Below are positions 1-11,778 of a DNA stretch of 64,000 nucleotides, piece after piece. Under the pieces are notes generated by a model. That model was not told where the DNA came from, ran no database searches, and worked only from the letters and a program-made list of their open reading frames with translations. How positions within the stretch are numbered: the first letter of the stretch is position 1; each line of letters begins with the position of its first letter. Origin of the DNA: Tilletia caries (Eukaryota > Basidiomycota > Exobasidiomycetes > Tilletiales > Tilletiaceae). The translations under genes and the position numbers were made by a program. The stretch covers positions 1,054,001-1,118,000 of the forward strand of contig JALUTQ010000033.1 of assembly GCA_032718865.1 (NCBI GenBank), in the 5' to 3' direction.

Positions 1-559
1 CCTCGTTACAAAGTGAGAGCTGCATCATGATCCAGAATCTGAGCACCCGGCAGTCTCCTGTTCGTCTCAGGTCTGTTTGCCTTTCATAGCGAACAAGTGA
101 AAGCGAGAAATCTCCACCGCAGGAGGATGGGCGCGGGCCTGTATCTATTAGACCCGAGCTCGAGCGTGGGCCGCCCTAGGAAGGTTGTCCCAGCGTCCGA
201 GCCGGGCTATTGCGAGTGTATGCGTACAGTAAAGGGCCGGCGCCAGAGAAAGCGGAGAATGTGAGAGCTTCGACATGGGAAAAACCCCCACTGATGGTGG
301 GAAAAAAAACCTTGATGTGAAGAAGAGAAGGGTGTGGAGGGTGGGAAAAGGGAATGGACGAGACGGAGCAGATACACGAGAAGCGTTCGCGCACGCTTTA
401 AGCGAGTCGACAGGCAGTGCGAGTGAGCGAGGAGGGAGAGTTGATGGTCGATTTGCATTGATCTTCGAGAAGGAAACTGCGAAGCGGCGAAAAAGTCGAC
501 AGCTGTCGCTCCGGATCCGCTATGAGTTCGCACTGCCTCCGCTCTCCGTCCATATCCGA

Positions 560-1610
560 CTTTGACGCAACCGACATATCCTTCATGCTTTTGAAATCGG
601 AGCATAGCGAGCATAGTGATGCTGGCGGATCTGAGTGTGCTGGAGAAGAAGAGCACGATGAGGGAGAAGGGGTCGAAGAGGGGGGCTGTGAGCAGAACGA
701 AGGCGCCGCGAGCTGTATGGAGGGCCGGGTCGAAGAGGACGGAGCGATGGCGATTGTGGGAGGAGATTGCTGGGGAGGCGGCCGCGGATGAGGTCGTGGC
801 ATAATTTTCCAAGTGGTATGGTGATTGAAGCTGAAAGTTAGCGTTCCATGTCGCTTCTCTCGAATGGAAGATATAGGTGAATGAGGCACTCACCAGACAT
901 GAGACACGCGTGATTGCCGAGTCGCAAGTTGGCGTACATGCACGCAAAGGTAGCAGCAATCAATAAGCCCACAGGCAGCTTGATTCTGCTCATGCCGACC
1001 ACGGCCTCGAGAGCCGAGTGAAGAGCGGTGGAGATACTGGCCAGATCGAGCCCGGGGGGGGAAGGGGGGCATGGTCACGGAATTGTTGGACGTAGATGGC
1101 GGAAAAGAGCAGGTAGGTGACTTGGATGAAGCGGGGGAGGGTCGAGGTTGGTGTGCGCTGTGGCAGTCCGGGACGAGAGGAAGGACGTCAGTGAGCTGAA
1201 GACTTAGACATAAACAGAGAAAAGAGAGAGGACTCACCATACGCCCTCCTTGACCGGTGCTGAGGCGCGAAAGGGACTGCCTAAAGCCTTCTCCTCTACG
1301 TTCCTCCTCCTCCTCGCATCCACGATGTGATCGAATCCGACGAGATAGCCGAGTCCCGTGACAGCGAGAGATTCTCGTACTTCGCTCGAGACCCGAAGGC
1401 GTGCGCCGAGGGCAAGGTGTGCGAGGGCGAAGAGGAGCTGAGGGCGGAGGTGTGTGGGGAGGGGGTGGAAGGAGAGGACGTATGCGAGGGGGAGAGGGCC
1501 AGAACTGTCCGTCTCTGCGTATCCTTGTTTTGATGGGAGTTGAAGTGGTACCGATATGTGGGTGTTGTAGGCGTGATGATAAGGTCGAGGACGGCTGACG
1601 GACTGCATAT
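560..1610 (-). pseudogene. Remnant of a multi-pass membrane protein gene, copy A
   Basis: Not a family I recognise. On the minus strand a segment near 1240-1560 translates to a hydrophobic stretch rich in L/A with the sequence LLFALAHLALGARLR, then a charged loop with DARRRRNVEEK. After a GTGAG donor near 1237, a second segment (about 900-1157) reads RFIQVTYLLFSAIYVQQF and later LPVGLLIAATFACMYANLRLG, but only if the frame changes inside the G-rich run around 1054-1072. A third segment (about 600-790) reads VLFDPALHTARGAFVLL followed by another hydrophobic helix. That last piece has a clear relative at 2500-2710. The changing frame and lack of a single spliced ORF suggest a decayed gene, although a homopolymer sequencing error could account for one break. 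Confidence 0.35.
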
Positions 1611-2443
1611 GTGAGAGTGGTGGTGACGGTGGTGGTGCTGCGGCTGCAGTGTGCGAGTGGGTTGTACTAGGTGTCTAAAAAAAAGAGGGACTAAATGCGC
1701 GTGATGGCATCGGGGCTTGGTCCGGATTACGCGCCATGCACTCGCACCGCCATTCCGAGCATGACAGTGGAAAAGAATACAAGCAAAGGCATGGGTCAGC
1801 ATAGTACAGAGCCTATATCTGAAATCCACAAGATACGTACTTTTGCTTCGCAGAGGTGTGTGTAAGGACGGCCACTGAGTGTCTGTGTTATCAGCCGTGT
1901 GTCTCAACTCCTGTTAGCAGTTTGCCCATGGAGCTCATCAGAATAGATTCATCACTTGAGCTGAGCAAACTACTACGACCGATTCCGTCTCGCACTCCTG
2001 TCGAACCGGTCGAATGCTGATGGTAGGTGACTGTGGGGAGCGGGCTGAGATGGCGAGGTGCGTGGGTGTACCATGTATGTGCGTATTATGGAAGCGGGGG
2101 CGTAGTAGAGAGAAAGGGGAAGGAATCGTCCGGCGGATCGATTCTGGAGCGTGTCGAGATCTTGGCGTAGGGATCGGAGGGTGCAATGCTATGATCGGGA
2201 TCAGACTATGGGACAGATCTGTGTAGCTATTGTTCAAGCTACTCACATTCTCTTGAGCCAAAAGAACACGACGACCAACTAGACTGGCGGAACGAACAGA
2301 ACGAACTGGCGAGCTTGCATCATCTTCAGATAAACTATGGGCATACAAGCGTGGTGACGGGATGTACTCACTGCTCTTCAACATCCTCAAGAAATAGGAC
2401 GCAGCTCTGGCCGCAAGAATGACGCTCGTATGACTGCAGCGTA

Positions 2444-2765
2444 TCAAAAGGAAAAGATGAGATCGATGAGGACGTTGATAAACCAGATTGTACTCACACT
2501 GTCGTGGCGATGCTGGCGAATATGAGACGTAAGTGCGCCGGAGAAGAAGAGCAGGGCAAGGGAGAAGGGGTTGGCGGGGAGGGCTGTGAGAAGGGCGGAG
2601 ATGCTGCGGGCTGCCTGAAGGGTGGGATCGAAGGGGACGCAGTGGCGGGGGTTGGTCGAGGAGGTCGCAGAGGAGGAGGTGGCCGAGAAAGACGTTGTGG
2701 CGGCCAGTAAAGATGGCTGTTGAAGGCAAAGTGTTGTCAGCACCACGGTGAAAGATAATGTGCAA
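2444..2765 (-). pseudogene. Remnant of the same membrane protein family, copy B
   Basis: The minus-strand translation around 2500-2710 contains VPFDPTLQAARSISALLTAL followed by a hydrophobic FSLALLFFSGAL segment. This matches copy A near 600-790 (LFDPALHTARGAFVLL, then FSLIVLFFSSTL) in order and spacing. No convincing exons follow on either side; 1900-2440 holds only low-quality ORFs. It is probably a fragment of a tandemly duplicated gene. Function is unknown. Confidence 0.3.
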
Positions 2766-2984
2766 ATAAAAGACGCAAGAAACTCAGCGGAGATGAGGAG
2801 AGCTGGACGTGGGGGAGGATCTGAAGATTGGAAGAGCAAGGGTGAATCAGTTTCCGAAGTTCCAGTGTGCATATCACACTTAGCGGTGGCCGTGAGTTGG
2901 TACTTTCTGATGTAAATAGAAATCGAATCCAAAAGGCAAAGTCAGCTGTATGATGAAGCTCGAGATCGAGATAGACTCCGATAC

Positions 2985-3854
2985 TCAGAGTGGTGGCAAT
3001 CCTTGTCGGGCAAGCGTCGAGTACGTAATCCCGTCGCGCCCAGGCGTGTACACAGGAGGACTATGCCTCGTGGTACGCCATACTCCGAGAGATGGCCGGG
3101 GGAAGTGTTGGACGGGGGGCGTGGGACGGAGGATGGACCGCGGGACGGCGGAGCGGATGAGGAGCCTCTTCATGCTGATCTTTGTCGCGTAGTTGGACGT
3201 GGCGGCCATCGGCTCCTCGGCGAATCGAACTGTCTTCTTGATCTTGGGGCGAGGTTGATCGAACGCGAAGTTGTACCGGGACGGCCGTGGAATACGCATG
3301 ATGTGCTCCAAGTCGGCCCGAACCCTCATCTCTGCGCGGGCCAGCGCCGTGATGTGCTTCGGCGGCAGAGGAGCGAACCGGACCGTCTTCTTGGGGCGGA
3401 TGACGTCCTTGTTGCGAATGATACCCTTAGTAGCGACGTCCTTGGCCTTGTCCTTGATAGCGAGGTCCTTGGCCTTGTCCTGAATGCCGACGTGCTTGAG
3501 ACCGAAAGCTGCGGACACTCGGTCCGGTTGAGCAAAAAGACCCTCCCGATCCTGCGCAGCCTTGATACGCCGGGCGATTTGCTGACGGTGGGTCAAGGGA
3601 ACCGCTTCCTTGCGAACTACGCTGTTGGTACCGACGTCCTTGCTGCCGACGTCCTCGATGCCGACCTCCTTGGCCTTCTTCTCGGCCGCGGCCGCCTTGT
3701 TCCGAGCCAGTCGCGCCTTCCGAGCCTTGACATACCGAGCCCTTGACGCAGCTCGGGTGAGGCGCACGGGCGATACCTTCTGTGGGGTTAGTGCACATTG
3801 AACAGCAAAGAGAAATACTACCAGAAGAGAGAGGGTCAGACTATCAGAAAACAT
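2985..3854 (-). CDS. Secreted Lys/Ala-rich repeat protein with two KKTVRFA motifs
   Basis: A single-exon ORF of 289 aa starting at an ATG at 3854. Residues 1-20 are a hydrophobic signal peptide (LTLSLLVVFLFAVQC). The rest is basic and low in cysteine. Residues about 35-80 are Ala/Lys/Arg-rich, and about 75-170 carry degenerate repeats of the type VGIEDVGSKDVG and AKDLAIKDKAKDVATKG. Two copies of KKTVRFA occur near residues 155 and 210, each followed by an acidic or proline-rich stretch. K-[T]-V-R-F resembles the RVxF docking motif of protein phosphatase 1 partners, but a signal peptide makes a cytosolic role uncertain. A TATA-like sequence lies about 175 bp upstream. I do not recognise a family; a secreted effector-like or cell-wall protein is one possibility. 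Confidence 0.65.
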   Translation of the reverse strand: MFSDSLTLSLLVVFLFAVQCALTPQKVSPVRLTRAASRARYVKARKARLARNKAAAAEKKAKEVGIEDVGSKDVGTNSVVRKEAVPLTHRQQIARRIKAAQDREGLFAQPDRVSAAFGLKHVGIQDKAKDLAIKDKAKDVATKGIIRNKDVIRPKKTVRFAPLPPKHITALARAEMRVRADLEHIMRIPRPSRYNFAFDQPRPKIKKTVRFAEEPMAATSNYATKISMKRLLIRSAVPRSILRPTPPVQHFPRPSLGVWRTTRHSPPVYTPGRDGITYSTLARQGLPPL

Positions 3855-4025
3855 TTTTGATGCGTGGGTGGGTGGGTGTGTTGGTGGTGTTGGTGTGTGT
3901 TGGTGGTGTGAGTATAAGGAAGGTTGCTGGGGGTAGGGCAGCTGAGAGGGGGTTTGGGGGCAGGGGAAATCTCCACGGTTGGCGATGGGGGAAAGAAGGA
4001 AGGAGAGTGGGAGAGAGCAACGTCC

Positions 4026-4035
4026 CGTTATATAC
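4026..4035 (-). promoter_or_regulatory. TATA-like box of the secreted Lys-rich gene
   Basis: The minus strand reads GTATATAACG here, about 175 bp upstream of the start codon at 3854, a plausible distance for a fungal core promoter. No other element is clear. Confidence 0.4.
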
Positions 4036-4059
4036 CCTGCTCAGTGTGTGCACAGACCC

Positions 4060-5450
4060 ATGCCCTACGCTGATTTCTTCCTACCTCGAGCGAAGGTCAG
4101 AAGGTAAACAAGCGCACTGCGCCAGTCAACACCGCGCGTGAGAACGAAGCGCGACGTTTGTTTGTTTACCGGGTGGTACAGATCTTGGGTGACCTCATCT
4201 CCTATCGACTCTCACCTGTACGACCCGTTTCTGGGAGCGAGTGTGAACGTGTGGTATGCTGCATTTATACTGCATGTATACGCGTATACGTTCCCCATAC
4301 TGCATCGTTTGCGTCCTTCCTTGCATTAAGTCTGCTCGTTCGACAAGAAACTCCCCTATACCCTCTACTCGCTCCCCAAGTATCACCCACAGACATGCTC
4401 TAGTCAATATCAGTGAGTTCATCAGTACATCTCTTTATCGCTACATCTCCACTCAGACTGTGACCGTCTTCTTTTACATGTCAGCAGTGTCGAGAGTTGC
4501 CAGTTGATCCTTCTCATCCTTCATGCTGGTAGGGCTCACTTTCTTTTGCTCTGTCACCCTCCGACCTGTGTTGACATCTTTCCCTTTCTGCACTCGCTCC
4601 TACCAAGTTCTTAGCCGAGTACTGGCGCGATACCTGGGACAGCCTCAACAGCCGACGGCCTTTCCAATCAGAACCTACCGCTACCTTCCTCCCGTCCCTC
4701 CCATCCGACGATGCTCTTTCTCATCTGCTAACAAACTCATGTGCACCTTTCCTAGGGACCCTATCCCTCAGTATTCTCCGTCCTCCTCGAGCGAAGCTGT
4801 CCTGATGGACACGCGGTCGCACCCGTATTGTAACTCGGACTTCCCTCACGCCAAACGGACCTATCGTGGCATGAAGGCAGCGGCGGTACTTTATGCAATT
4901 CTGAACAGGAGAAGACCGTGGATCGTGCGATACAGTGAATGGATCGAGCGAAATGGACACGCCGCTTGTTAAAGGTACGTCCCCCCTACCTCCTCATTAT
5001 CTCTGCGCGCAGTCTCTTCACTCAGTCTTACTCTTCGACCCTGCACTCAACAGCACACATGTTGCAACTGTCAAAACGATGAACTTCCGGCCGACCTCCC
5101 TCTTCTGTCTAAACCCATACTTGCTACCATGTGGACATCTAGACATGCTCTGTAAACTCAGAAGCTAAATATTCGTGACACTTATGTATCCAAGCAGTGT
5201 GGTCAACAATTCAGGATACTGGTGCCGACATCAGAGGTTCTTTTGTGTTGCTGAGAGAAATGCAGACAGGTGACTGTGGACGGATAAGTGTGGAAAGAAA
5301 GGTTGTGGATGTAACGTGTGCCGTTTGAGAATGAAGAGGGAGTGAAAGGTGTGAAAGGAATACTCTGAGAAAGAAAAGAAGGCTGGGTGGAAGGTGGAAT
5401 TCTCCGAAGTGACGAAAAACGCTCGGCAGGTCTTGCCATTTCATCCGAGA
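4060..5450. other. No supported gene; pyrimidine-rich plus strand with splice-like signals
   Basis: No ORF here has convincing composition. The plus strand between 4400 and 5170 is C/T-rich and has several GTGAGT/GTACGT-like donors and CAG acceptors, so a short spliced transcript is possible. No protein family is visible. Confidence 0.3.
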
Positions 5451-5599
5451 CGTTGCTCAGAACCGGACGTTCTTGAAACTCCGCACATCGGTGGCATGTA
5501 AATGCTCGACGCTACAGCATCGCGTTCTGGTGGTACACCCGAACTTCTTTGAGAATCGCTTGAGCGAGTTTAGAGCCCTTGTAATTCTTCTCTGTTTGT

Positions 5600-6670
5600 C
5601 GGGCTTTTGCGTATACCTCGAAACTGATGGTGAGAGAAACAATACTAGCCAGCTCGTTGTCTTAGCTTCGCGTTGTATCGTGCCGTGCGACCTTCCAGAT
5701 CGGCCTCGTTCATTCCGACGCCGTATTCTTCCATCCGTAGGTGAGGCATCGCGGTCGGATGAAAGCAAAGGAAGCTGAAAAGCGCATGCCTCCACTAGTA
5801 GAATTCATCGCGGTTGTTCACGCGAGTAAGCTTTGAAACGCATTCGAGCCCCGCCAAGGGGATGAGCCTTTCCGAGTTTTGATTGGGCTTGACGATGTGG
5901 TTCCGACTTGACATGTGCTTGTCGATGCTTGAAACACGTTTGTCAATGCTGGCCGCGCTAGCCTTGAGGTTCGGAATCTGCTCCGCCAGCAGATCAAAGA
6001 TGCTCTGCAGCCTCTTCGCGGAATCTTCGCCAGCCTTCGCAGACTGTTCGCCCACTTGAGCCGCGATCGACGTGCTGCGAGCTGTCTGGTTTCGCTCATC
6101 TTCAAGTCGGTCAACTCGCTCCTGAATGCGCCGAGCCTCGTCATAGTGGGCGCGGTCGTTTGTCGACATCTCCTGGGTGCTGGCTGAGACCTTATGCTGG
6201 GCGTCAGCGTCTTGAGCTAGCTGGAACCTGGCGAGCTGAGCCTCAATGCGTCTGACTCCTGCTTGCAGCTGCGTCGTCGCCTCCTAGAGCTCAACGTGCG
6301 AGCGGTTTATCCGAGAGGCTGAGGCTTCGCTCTCGGTCGCAGAATCGTCGAGAAGCCAGGAGTTTTCTCGGAGCTGTTGCTCGCGTCCCACCCGTTCGGA
6401 TTCTACGCTCTGAACTCGCATGGATAACTCGGAAAAGTCCTTCTGGAGCTGGCCCAGGGCTTGTTCATCGATTGAACGTGCTCTGGCATCGCCATGGCTG
6501 CCGTGAACGCTGTGCTCGGGACGGTTTGTGTCTCCGAGAGTATCACATCGTGGCTTTGGGGTTGAAAGCAGACTGGTTTCGAAGGTCGGCGCGGGTGTCG
6601 GGAGAAAGTGATAGGATAGTTTCCGTCCGAAAGGTATTAGAGGGGCGTTCCACGATGGCGAGTGCCGCAT
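5600..6670 (-). pseudogene. Coiled-coil protein gene, degenerate copy (paralogue of 61.46-62.14 kb)
   Basis: The minus strand encodes a charged, heptad-rich region (6284-6670, then 5795-6280) with stretches such as DEARRIQERVDRLEDERNQT and SIFDLLAEQIPNLKASAASI, consistent with a coiled coil. It is followed by SERLIPLAGLECVSKL and then HLRMEEYGVGMNEADL, GRTARY. The same two blocks occur in the same order in the gene at 61456-62143 (ERLISLVGLELVPKL and HLRMEEYDVGMNSADL). This copy has an in-frame TAG near 6284, another after DEFY near 5795, and a third soon after the GRTARY block near 5650, so it is very likely dead. Function of the family is unknown. Confidence 0.6.
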
Positions 6671-7399
6671 AACTCGCCTTTCAAGTCTTCTCCAACGTCT
6701 TGGATCGTCAGATCGCCAAATTCACGAAAGATTTTCAGCTGTTGGCGGCGAGTCGAGCCGGGAAGAATGTAGTTTGAGGCCAAAGAAGGGATTCCGGAGT
6801 CCCCCTGGCCGCCAAGAATGATACTGGGCGATTTGTTGGAGTGAAGGGTGAAGAACTTGGGCTCGAAGAGGACAGTGAGCGGCGTGCTTTGAATGTGCAC
6901 GGCCATATCAGCAGCGGAGCAAGATATGGAGGGGCGGAAGTGTTGTGGAAGGATACTGAGAGTAGTGCGCAGTGAAGATCACAAACGGAGGAGAAGGTGA
7001 AAAGGAAAGGTGCGAGTGCCTGTGGTGGTGTGGGAAAACGTGAGAGAAGGAGAGGGCGAGAGAGGGAGAGAAAAGTTTGATCGATCGTCCCGCTTGTCAG
7101 CATCGCCGCGTTCTTCCAACCAGCCATGCGCAAGCTCGCAGTCGATGATCGCAACACAGTCAGTTTTCACATCCGCGCGATGGCACCGGACGACTTAAAG
7201 CAAAGCCATAGGATCGACTGAACTAGGCAAGGCCATGCATCGTCTGTTCGTGCCGGGCGATTCCGAAGATCTGGAAGGCATTCTTTCACGACAACGGAGA
7301 GGGCGGTGCCCCGACTGCGGAACCAAACGACCCGGCGCAGTCGGCTTTGGACCTTTGGGAAAGCTGCCCAAACAGTTCGACTCATCTTACAGTGAACAG

Positions 7400-8310
7400 A
7401 CTCCGAAACGTCTGTGCAGGCTGAGTGGCAACCTCGACGAATTCGGACTGCTTGATGAGGACGTCATGGTCCTCCAGGTCCTCACGGCGCCCTGCAGGCG
7501 CAAGGTGATCGCAAACAGAAACGCGCTGGACTGGATCAACCTCGCATCGGCGCTGCGGCACTTGAGCAGGTCCTTCCTCAAGGTCGGTCGATCGGACGAA
7601 GCGTTGGCCACGTCCGAAGAGGCAATCTCCGCCATCAAGCCAATGGCTGATGGGGAGCCCAAGAGATACACGACACATTTGGTAAGGGAGATGGGGTTGA
7701 AGTCCGTGCTGCAACATCCTCCGCTGCTGGCGAGTCCTGCAGTAAGCACTGCGGTCATCGCATCAAGCCAAAGCCAGCCGACGCCGCTGATCAGGTGGGA
7801 TGATTCCGACGCGCTCAACGTCAGCTCAGATGTCTTTGGTCTTTTCGCAACGATCAGCAGCCCTATTAACCTCGTGCGCCACATCCTCATTCCTGTGCTG
7901 CGTGGCATCAAACATATCTGCATCAGCGTGAAGGGAGTTGAGGAGACCCGAGAGGCAGCGGAGGACCTCGCGAAGAGGGTCCTCAGGATGGTGGTAAGGA
8001 CAGTCGACGCCAACATAGTGCCCTCTGCGGACTCCGATTTCACTCTTGCCATGATCGAGCTGCATGCGTGAGTCTGTCTCTGTATGACTCTCGCTTTGAG
8101 GCCGCTGCCTCTCCTCCACTTACTCACGTTGCACCCTCTCTTTTACCCATGTGCATATGTAGGAGTTTGTCCGAAATCTTTGAAAAGACTCGCTGGTACC
8201 AGCACGCGCAGGGGAAATAGTGGAGTTTCGCTGCTCAGCGTTAGGAAATCAAGGACATCCTCGATGTTGGCAGGACCATATTCGACGATACCAGAAGTCA
8301 AGCTCAGGTG
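7400..8310 (+). pseudogene. TPR-like plus MLKL-type helical bundle protein, broken
   Basis: The plus-strand ORF contains one TPR-like unit (about 7530-7680: LASALRHLSRSFLKVGRSDE, then ALATSEEAISAI). It continues into an amphipathic helical region (about 7860-8070) with VRHILIPVLRGIKHICISV, VEETREAAEDLAKRVLRMVV. A GTGAGT intron (8072-8161) joins to SLSEIFEKTRWYQHAQGK and, beyond two in-frame TAG codons, EIKDILDVGRTIFDDTRSQ. This order resembles the N-terminal four-helix domain (MLKL_NTD/HeLo-like) that basidiomycete STAND and TPR proteins often carry, known from regulated cell death. The assignment is from pattern only. The stops near 8218 and 8248 suggest a pseudogene. The real N-terminus is not clear. 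Confidence 0.45.
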
Positions 8311-8929
8311 CGTGCTACAGAGCTTCCTTCGAATGCAGATGATGGTACGTTGACTTCGTCATTGGGATCCTCAGTTCTATTTCTTCAACGGTCTCTACGG
8401 CACCTTCTCGAGACATAGCGCTGCACTGCCAGCTTCAGCTTCATCCTTGCTACCTCTGCAGCCGGCTCAGCAGCAACACGGCGCCCTGCTCCAGCATCCA
8501 CAATCGGACCTTTCCACCGGGTAGCCATTGCAGCAGGACAACCAGACCAGCACCCCTCCTCAAAACACCGATCAAGCCAGCACCAGCGCATCGCCTTCGA
8601 CGCCCTCGCAGCCACAACAGTCTAGTCTTCTGGACGCCTACGAATACGCCATTCGACAGCGCCGGGGTTTCGGAGCGAGGCTCCGGAATCTCCACGGAGA
8701 GGAGATGCGCCTTCTCCGGCTCTGAGAGTTACAGCGCGAGCGCGAAGCTGAGCGGCAAGAGGATCGTAAGTGGTAGAAGGGTCGTAAGCAGTACGGCCTT
8801 CAGTAGTCTTCTGGCCTGCAACTGTAGATGATCCGACTACCATGGCACACACATCCACGTTGGCGAGGCCGAAAAGTTCGCTTGCCAATGTCCGCTTGTC
8901 TACAGCTTATGGCTGGAGAAACGCAAGCA

Positions 8930-9250
8930 GAAGTAGTGAGTGCCATGGGCCGAATGAACTGGTCTGGTGGACCGTGGAACTGATGATGGCAGACTTCCAG
9001 CTTGAAGAACGCATTTGTGAAGGACCCTCTGGATCAATCAATGAATCAAAGGTATTTGCGAAGAAAGAATCAATGTATTTCTCTCACAGGCTGAAAAGGG
9101 AACGATGAAGTATGGACGCTCTGACGTATCGCGCAATGCAGAGAAGCAAAGGGACGAAGTAGCGCCGGTAGGAAAAAGAGGGGGAGGAGACTGACGAATG
9201 CCCGTCCCTCGATGGTGGTGACTGGTGAGCCCTTTCGTTGTTCGCGAACA
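8930..9250 (-). repeat. Downstream flank of gene B1, duplicated at 58.05-58.35 kb
   Basis: Reading the minus strand from 9250 to 8930 gives the same sequence, with substitutions, as the plus strand at 58046-58350. Shared landmarks are the TTGAGTGTTCGCGAACAACG-type start and GTCTGCCATCATCAGTTCCA near the far end. It marks the 3' limit of a large inverted segmental duplication. Confidence 0.75.
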
Positions 9251-9251
9251 C

Positions 9252-9369
9252 TCAAGAGGTGTAGCGTTTGTCGGCAGCAATGAGTAGCTTGACTGCTGGC
9301 CGCATCACATCCGGGAAGCGAGGGTCGTTGAACTTCCTTGTCGCACGGAGCAAATCGTCATAATGCTTA
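9252..9369 (-). pseudogene. 3' fragment of small secreted protein gene B1
   Basis: This encodes the C-terminal end KHYDDLLRATRKFNDPRFPD, VMRPAVKLLIAADKRYTS and a stop. It aligns with residues about 135-173 of B2 at 57382-58045 (HHGDLLYATTKFNDPRFPAV). The reading frame is cut at 9369 by a transposon; the 5' part of the same gene resumes at 16100. Joining the two ends and keeping one TA gives a length and frame identical to B2 at this point. Confidence 0.8.
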
Positions 9370-9663
9370 CTCTCGACTGCACAAGGGGTATTCGCCAGTT
9401 CTAGGCAGTAGATGAGGTACTGCAATGAAAAGGCTGAGGCAGTAAGCCGAAATGAATGCCCCGAAATATTCTCACCGAGAGCACTGCTGCATGACACGCT
9501 ACACCACGCGGACGCGTCCAGCTCCAACCTCACGTTGCAACCTCATTCCGTCCCGCGACCTGTACTTTCTCTGCAGAGTGTATACACCTCACGCTCCATG
9601 GCAAGAACATCAGCATAACAACATCTGATCCGGAACACGGGCGCGACCCTCACCAAGGCATTC

Positions 9664-11515
9664 GTGCTTCGGCGGCAGGTACGAGAGTGGCTGGACAATT
9701 GCGACGAATTGGAGGACGATGTCGATTCGGGCACCGACACAGGCCGCAGCCGTTGCTCCTCCGTCGACTCTTTCTTGTCCTTCGACGCCCTCAGCAGCAC
9801 GGATTCGGCTTCTACTGGCGTCTCCGATGGCTCCATTGGATCCGCGAGCAGCGATATCGACATGAGCTCTTCGGAGAGCAGCGGATCCTCTTTTGCCGCG
9901 TCGGATTCGTCATCGATACGCGACATCGGCACGATCCGATCCATTCTCGCGACAATGCAGCAGACGAGGGTTCTCCTCGATCGACGTGCGCCTCGAGACA
10001 CTCCTCGTTTGATCGACCGGTTGGACCGACTCACCGACACGCACCGGGAGACCGACATCTCTTTTTTCCGCCATCTCGTTCGTATGCTCCCTGAAGCCTT
10101 CGACGCCATCGCCTCGTTGATTGCCACGCATGAGGCGTTCCTCGTAAAGCCCAGGCATCCTGGCGCACCGGTCCGCGAGCAGCTGGCCGTTGCTCTCTAC
10201 TGGTTAGGACGAAGCGGAAATGGTGCCAGCGCCGCGACCGTCGCTTTTGCCTGTGGCTGTTCCGAAGGATCGGTCATTGCGTATACTGGCCGAGTCGTGG
10301 ACGCGCTTTTTCGATCACCGACGGCGCATATTGTGCTGGGCTAGTCAGCGCGAAAAGGAGGACGCGCAAGCATGGGTTGCGCAGCGGGCAAAATGCACGG
10401 AGTTCGGCAACGGGTGGTCAATGGTCGACGGTAGCCTCATCCCTCTAGCCTTCAAGCCCGGAGGTAACGCCTTTCATCGCGAATATTTCGATCGTAAAGG
10501 GCAGTACTCCCTCAATTTGCAGCTCGTCGTTCTACCAACAACTCTTCGGATCATCGACTTCGTCGCGGGCTACAAGGGTTCAACACAAGACTCACGCGCG
10601 TTTGCCGCAAGTGACATTGTCAAGCGACCGCGCAGATATATGGATGAGGGAGAGTTCGTCTGGACGGATAGTGGGTATGGTCTCTCGGAATTTACGTGCG
10701 GACCATACGATCATGTTGTTGCTGCGAAGTCGGGGGACTTCCGAAGGTTCAATTACGCGGTCAGTAACGTTAGAGTCAGGAGTGAACATGCTTTTGGCTA
10801 CTTCAAAGGTCGATTTCAGTCAATGACGGGGATTCGGGTTCAAATCAAGGACGAGCAAGAACATCATCGCGCGGTCAAGATCGTGGTTGCAGCACTTGTG
10901 GCGCACAATATTGCGTTGCGCTGGGACGGACAAGAAGAACGAGAATGCTTCATCGACTTGTCCGATGTGTCTGCTCCAGCCCGTGATGCGTGGCACCAGA
11001 TGCAGGTGCCGAGTCGTGTCGAGGAGGAGAAGGAGGTCGAGGCCTGGAAGCGCAGGATGCAAGCCCAGCGCCGATATGACGCCGCGGAACGGGCGAGACG
11101 TGCCCAACTCTCGCAATACAGGCTCGATCTCGACCGGCGGGACAGGGCAAAAGAGCTGAGGGAGTCTCTCCACACCGCCCTCTTCGACGCACATCGCCGG
11201 GTATTCGCCGACACCACGCCCGAATCTCGTAAGGAGAACAAGACGGAGGCCGAGTACCAGGAGATGCTGCGACGCCGAGCCGCACAAAAGCAAGCACGAC
11301 GTCAGGCGAGAGGATCGCAGAGGGGCCGTGGGAGAGGTCGAGGAGCAGGCCGGAGACGGGGATCAAGTCGTGGAGCAGGGCGTGGAGGAGGGCGCGGGGC
11401 AGGTCGTGGAGAAGGGCGCGGAGTGGAAGGTGGACGCGGTCTTGAGGATGGCGAGCACACGAACGATCCAGCAACCGAAGACCGAGGAGAAGGACCGTCT
11501 AACGTGCCAATGTAA
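9664..11515 (+). pseudogene. Harbinger transposase (DDE_Tnp_4 type), frameshifted
   Basis: The N-terminal part (9664-10332) has a Ser-rich region and a helix-turn-helix-like segment (VREQLAVALYWLGRSGNGAS, ACGCSEGSVIAYTGRVVDAL). The catalytic part (10350-10960) has the three expected acidic residues: D in WSMVDGSLIP, D in FVWTDSGYGLSEF and E in VRSEHAFGYFKGRF. The tail (11290-11515) is an unusual Arg/Gly-rich region with many GRG and RGG units. The two halves are in different frames, with the break in the GGGCTAG context near 10337-10344, so one extra base kills the ORF. No ATG is in frame at the 5' end; the start may lie in an upstream exon near 9599. The gene faces the Myb-like gene tail to tail, about 260 bp apart. 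Confidence 0.88.
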
Positions 11516-11778
11516 CCTGTCGATGATGCATCTGAACACTCTCGTTTCTCGATCGTTCATGAGTGATGGGTCTGTAGATTTGGACGCAAACTGATGGGCA
11601 GAAAGTGAAACTGGATTGCTTGCTTTCGAGAGAAGGGAAAGGCGGAGGACATGGCTGACTTAGAACTTTAGAAGTCTTTTGTTTGGAGACGGATCGCGCC
11701 GAGCGTTTAGAGCGGGGTTAGTGCATGGGGCGACAAGTGGTAATGGAGCGATTGCGTGGCAAGGAACCTGAATGGCTG

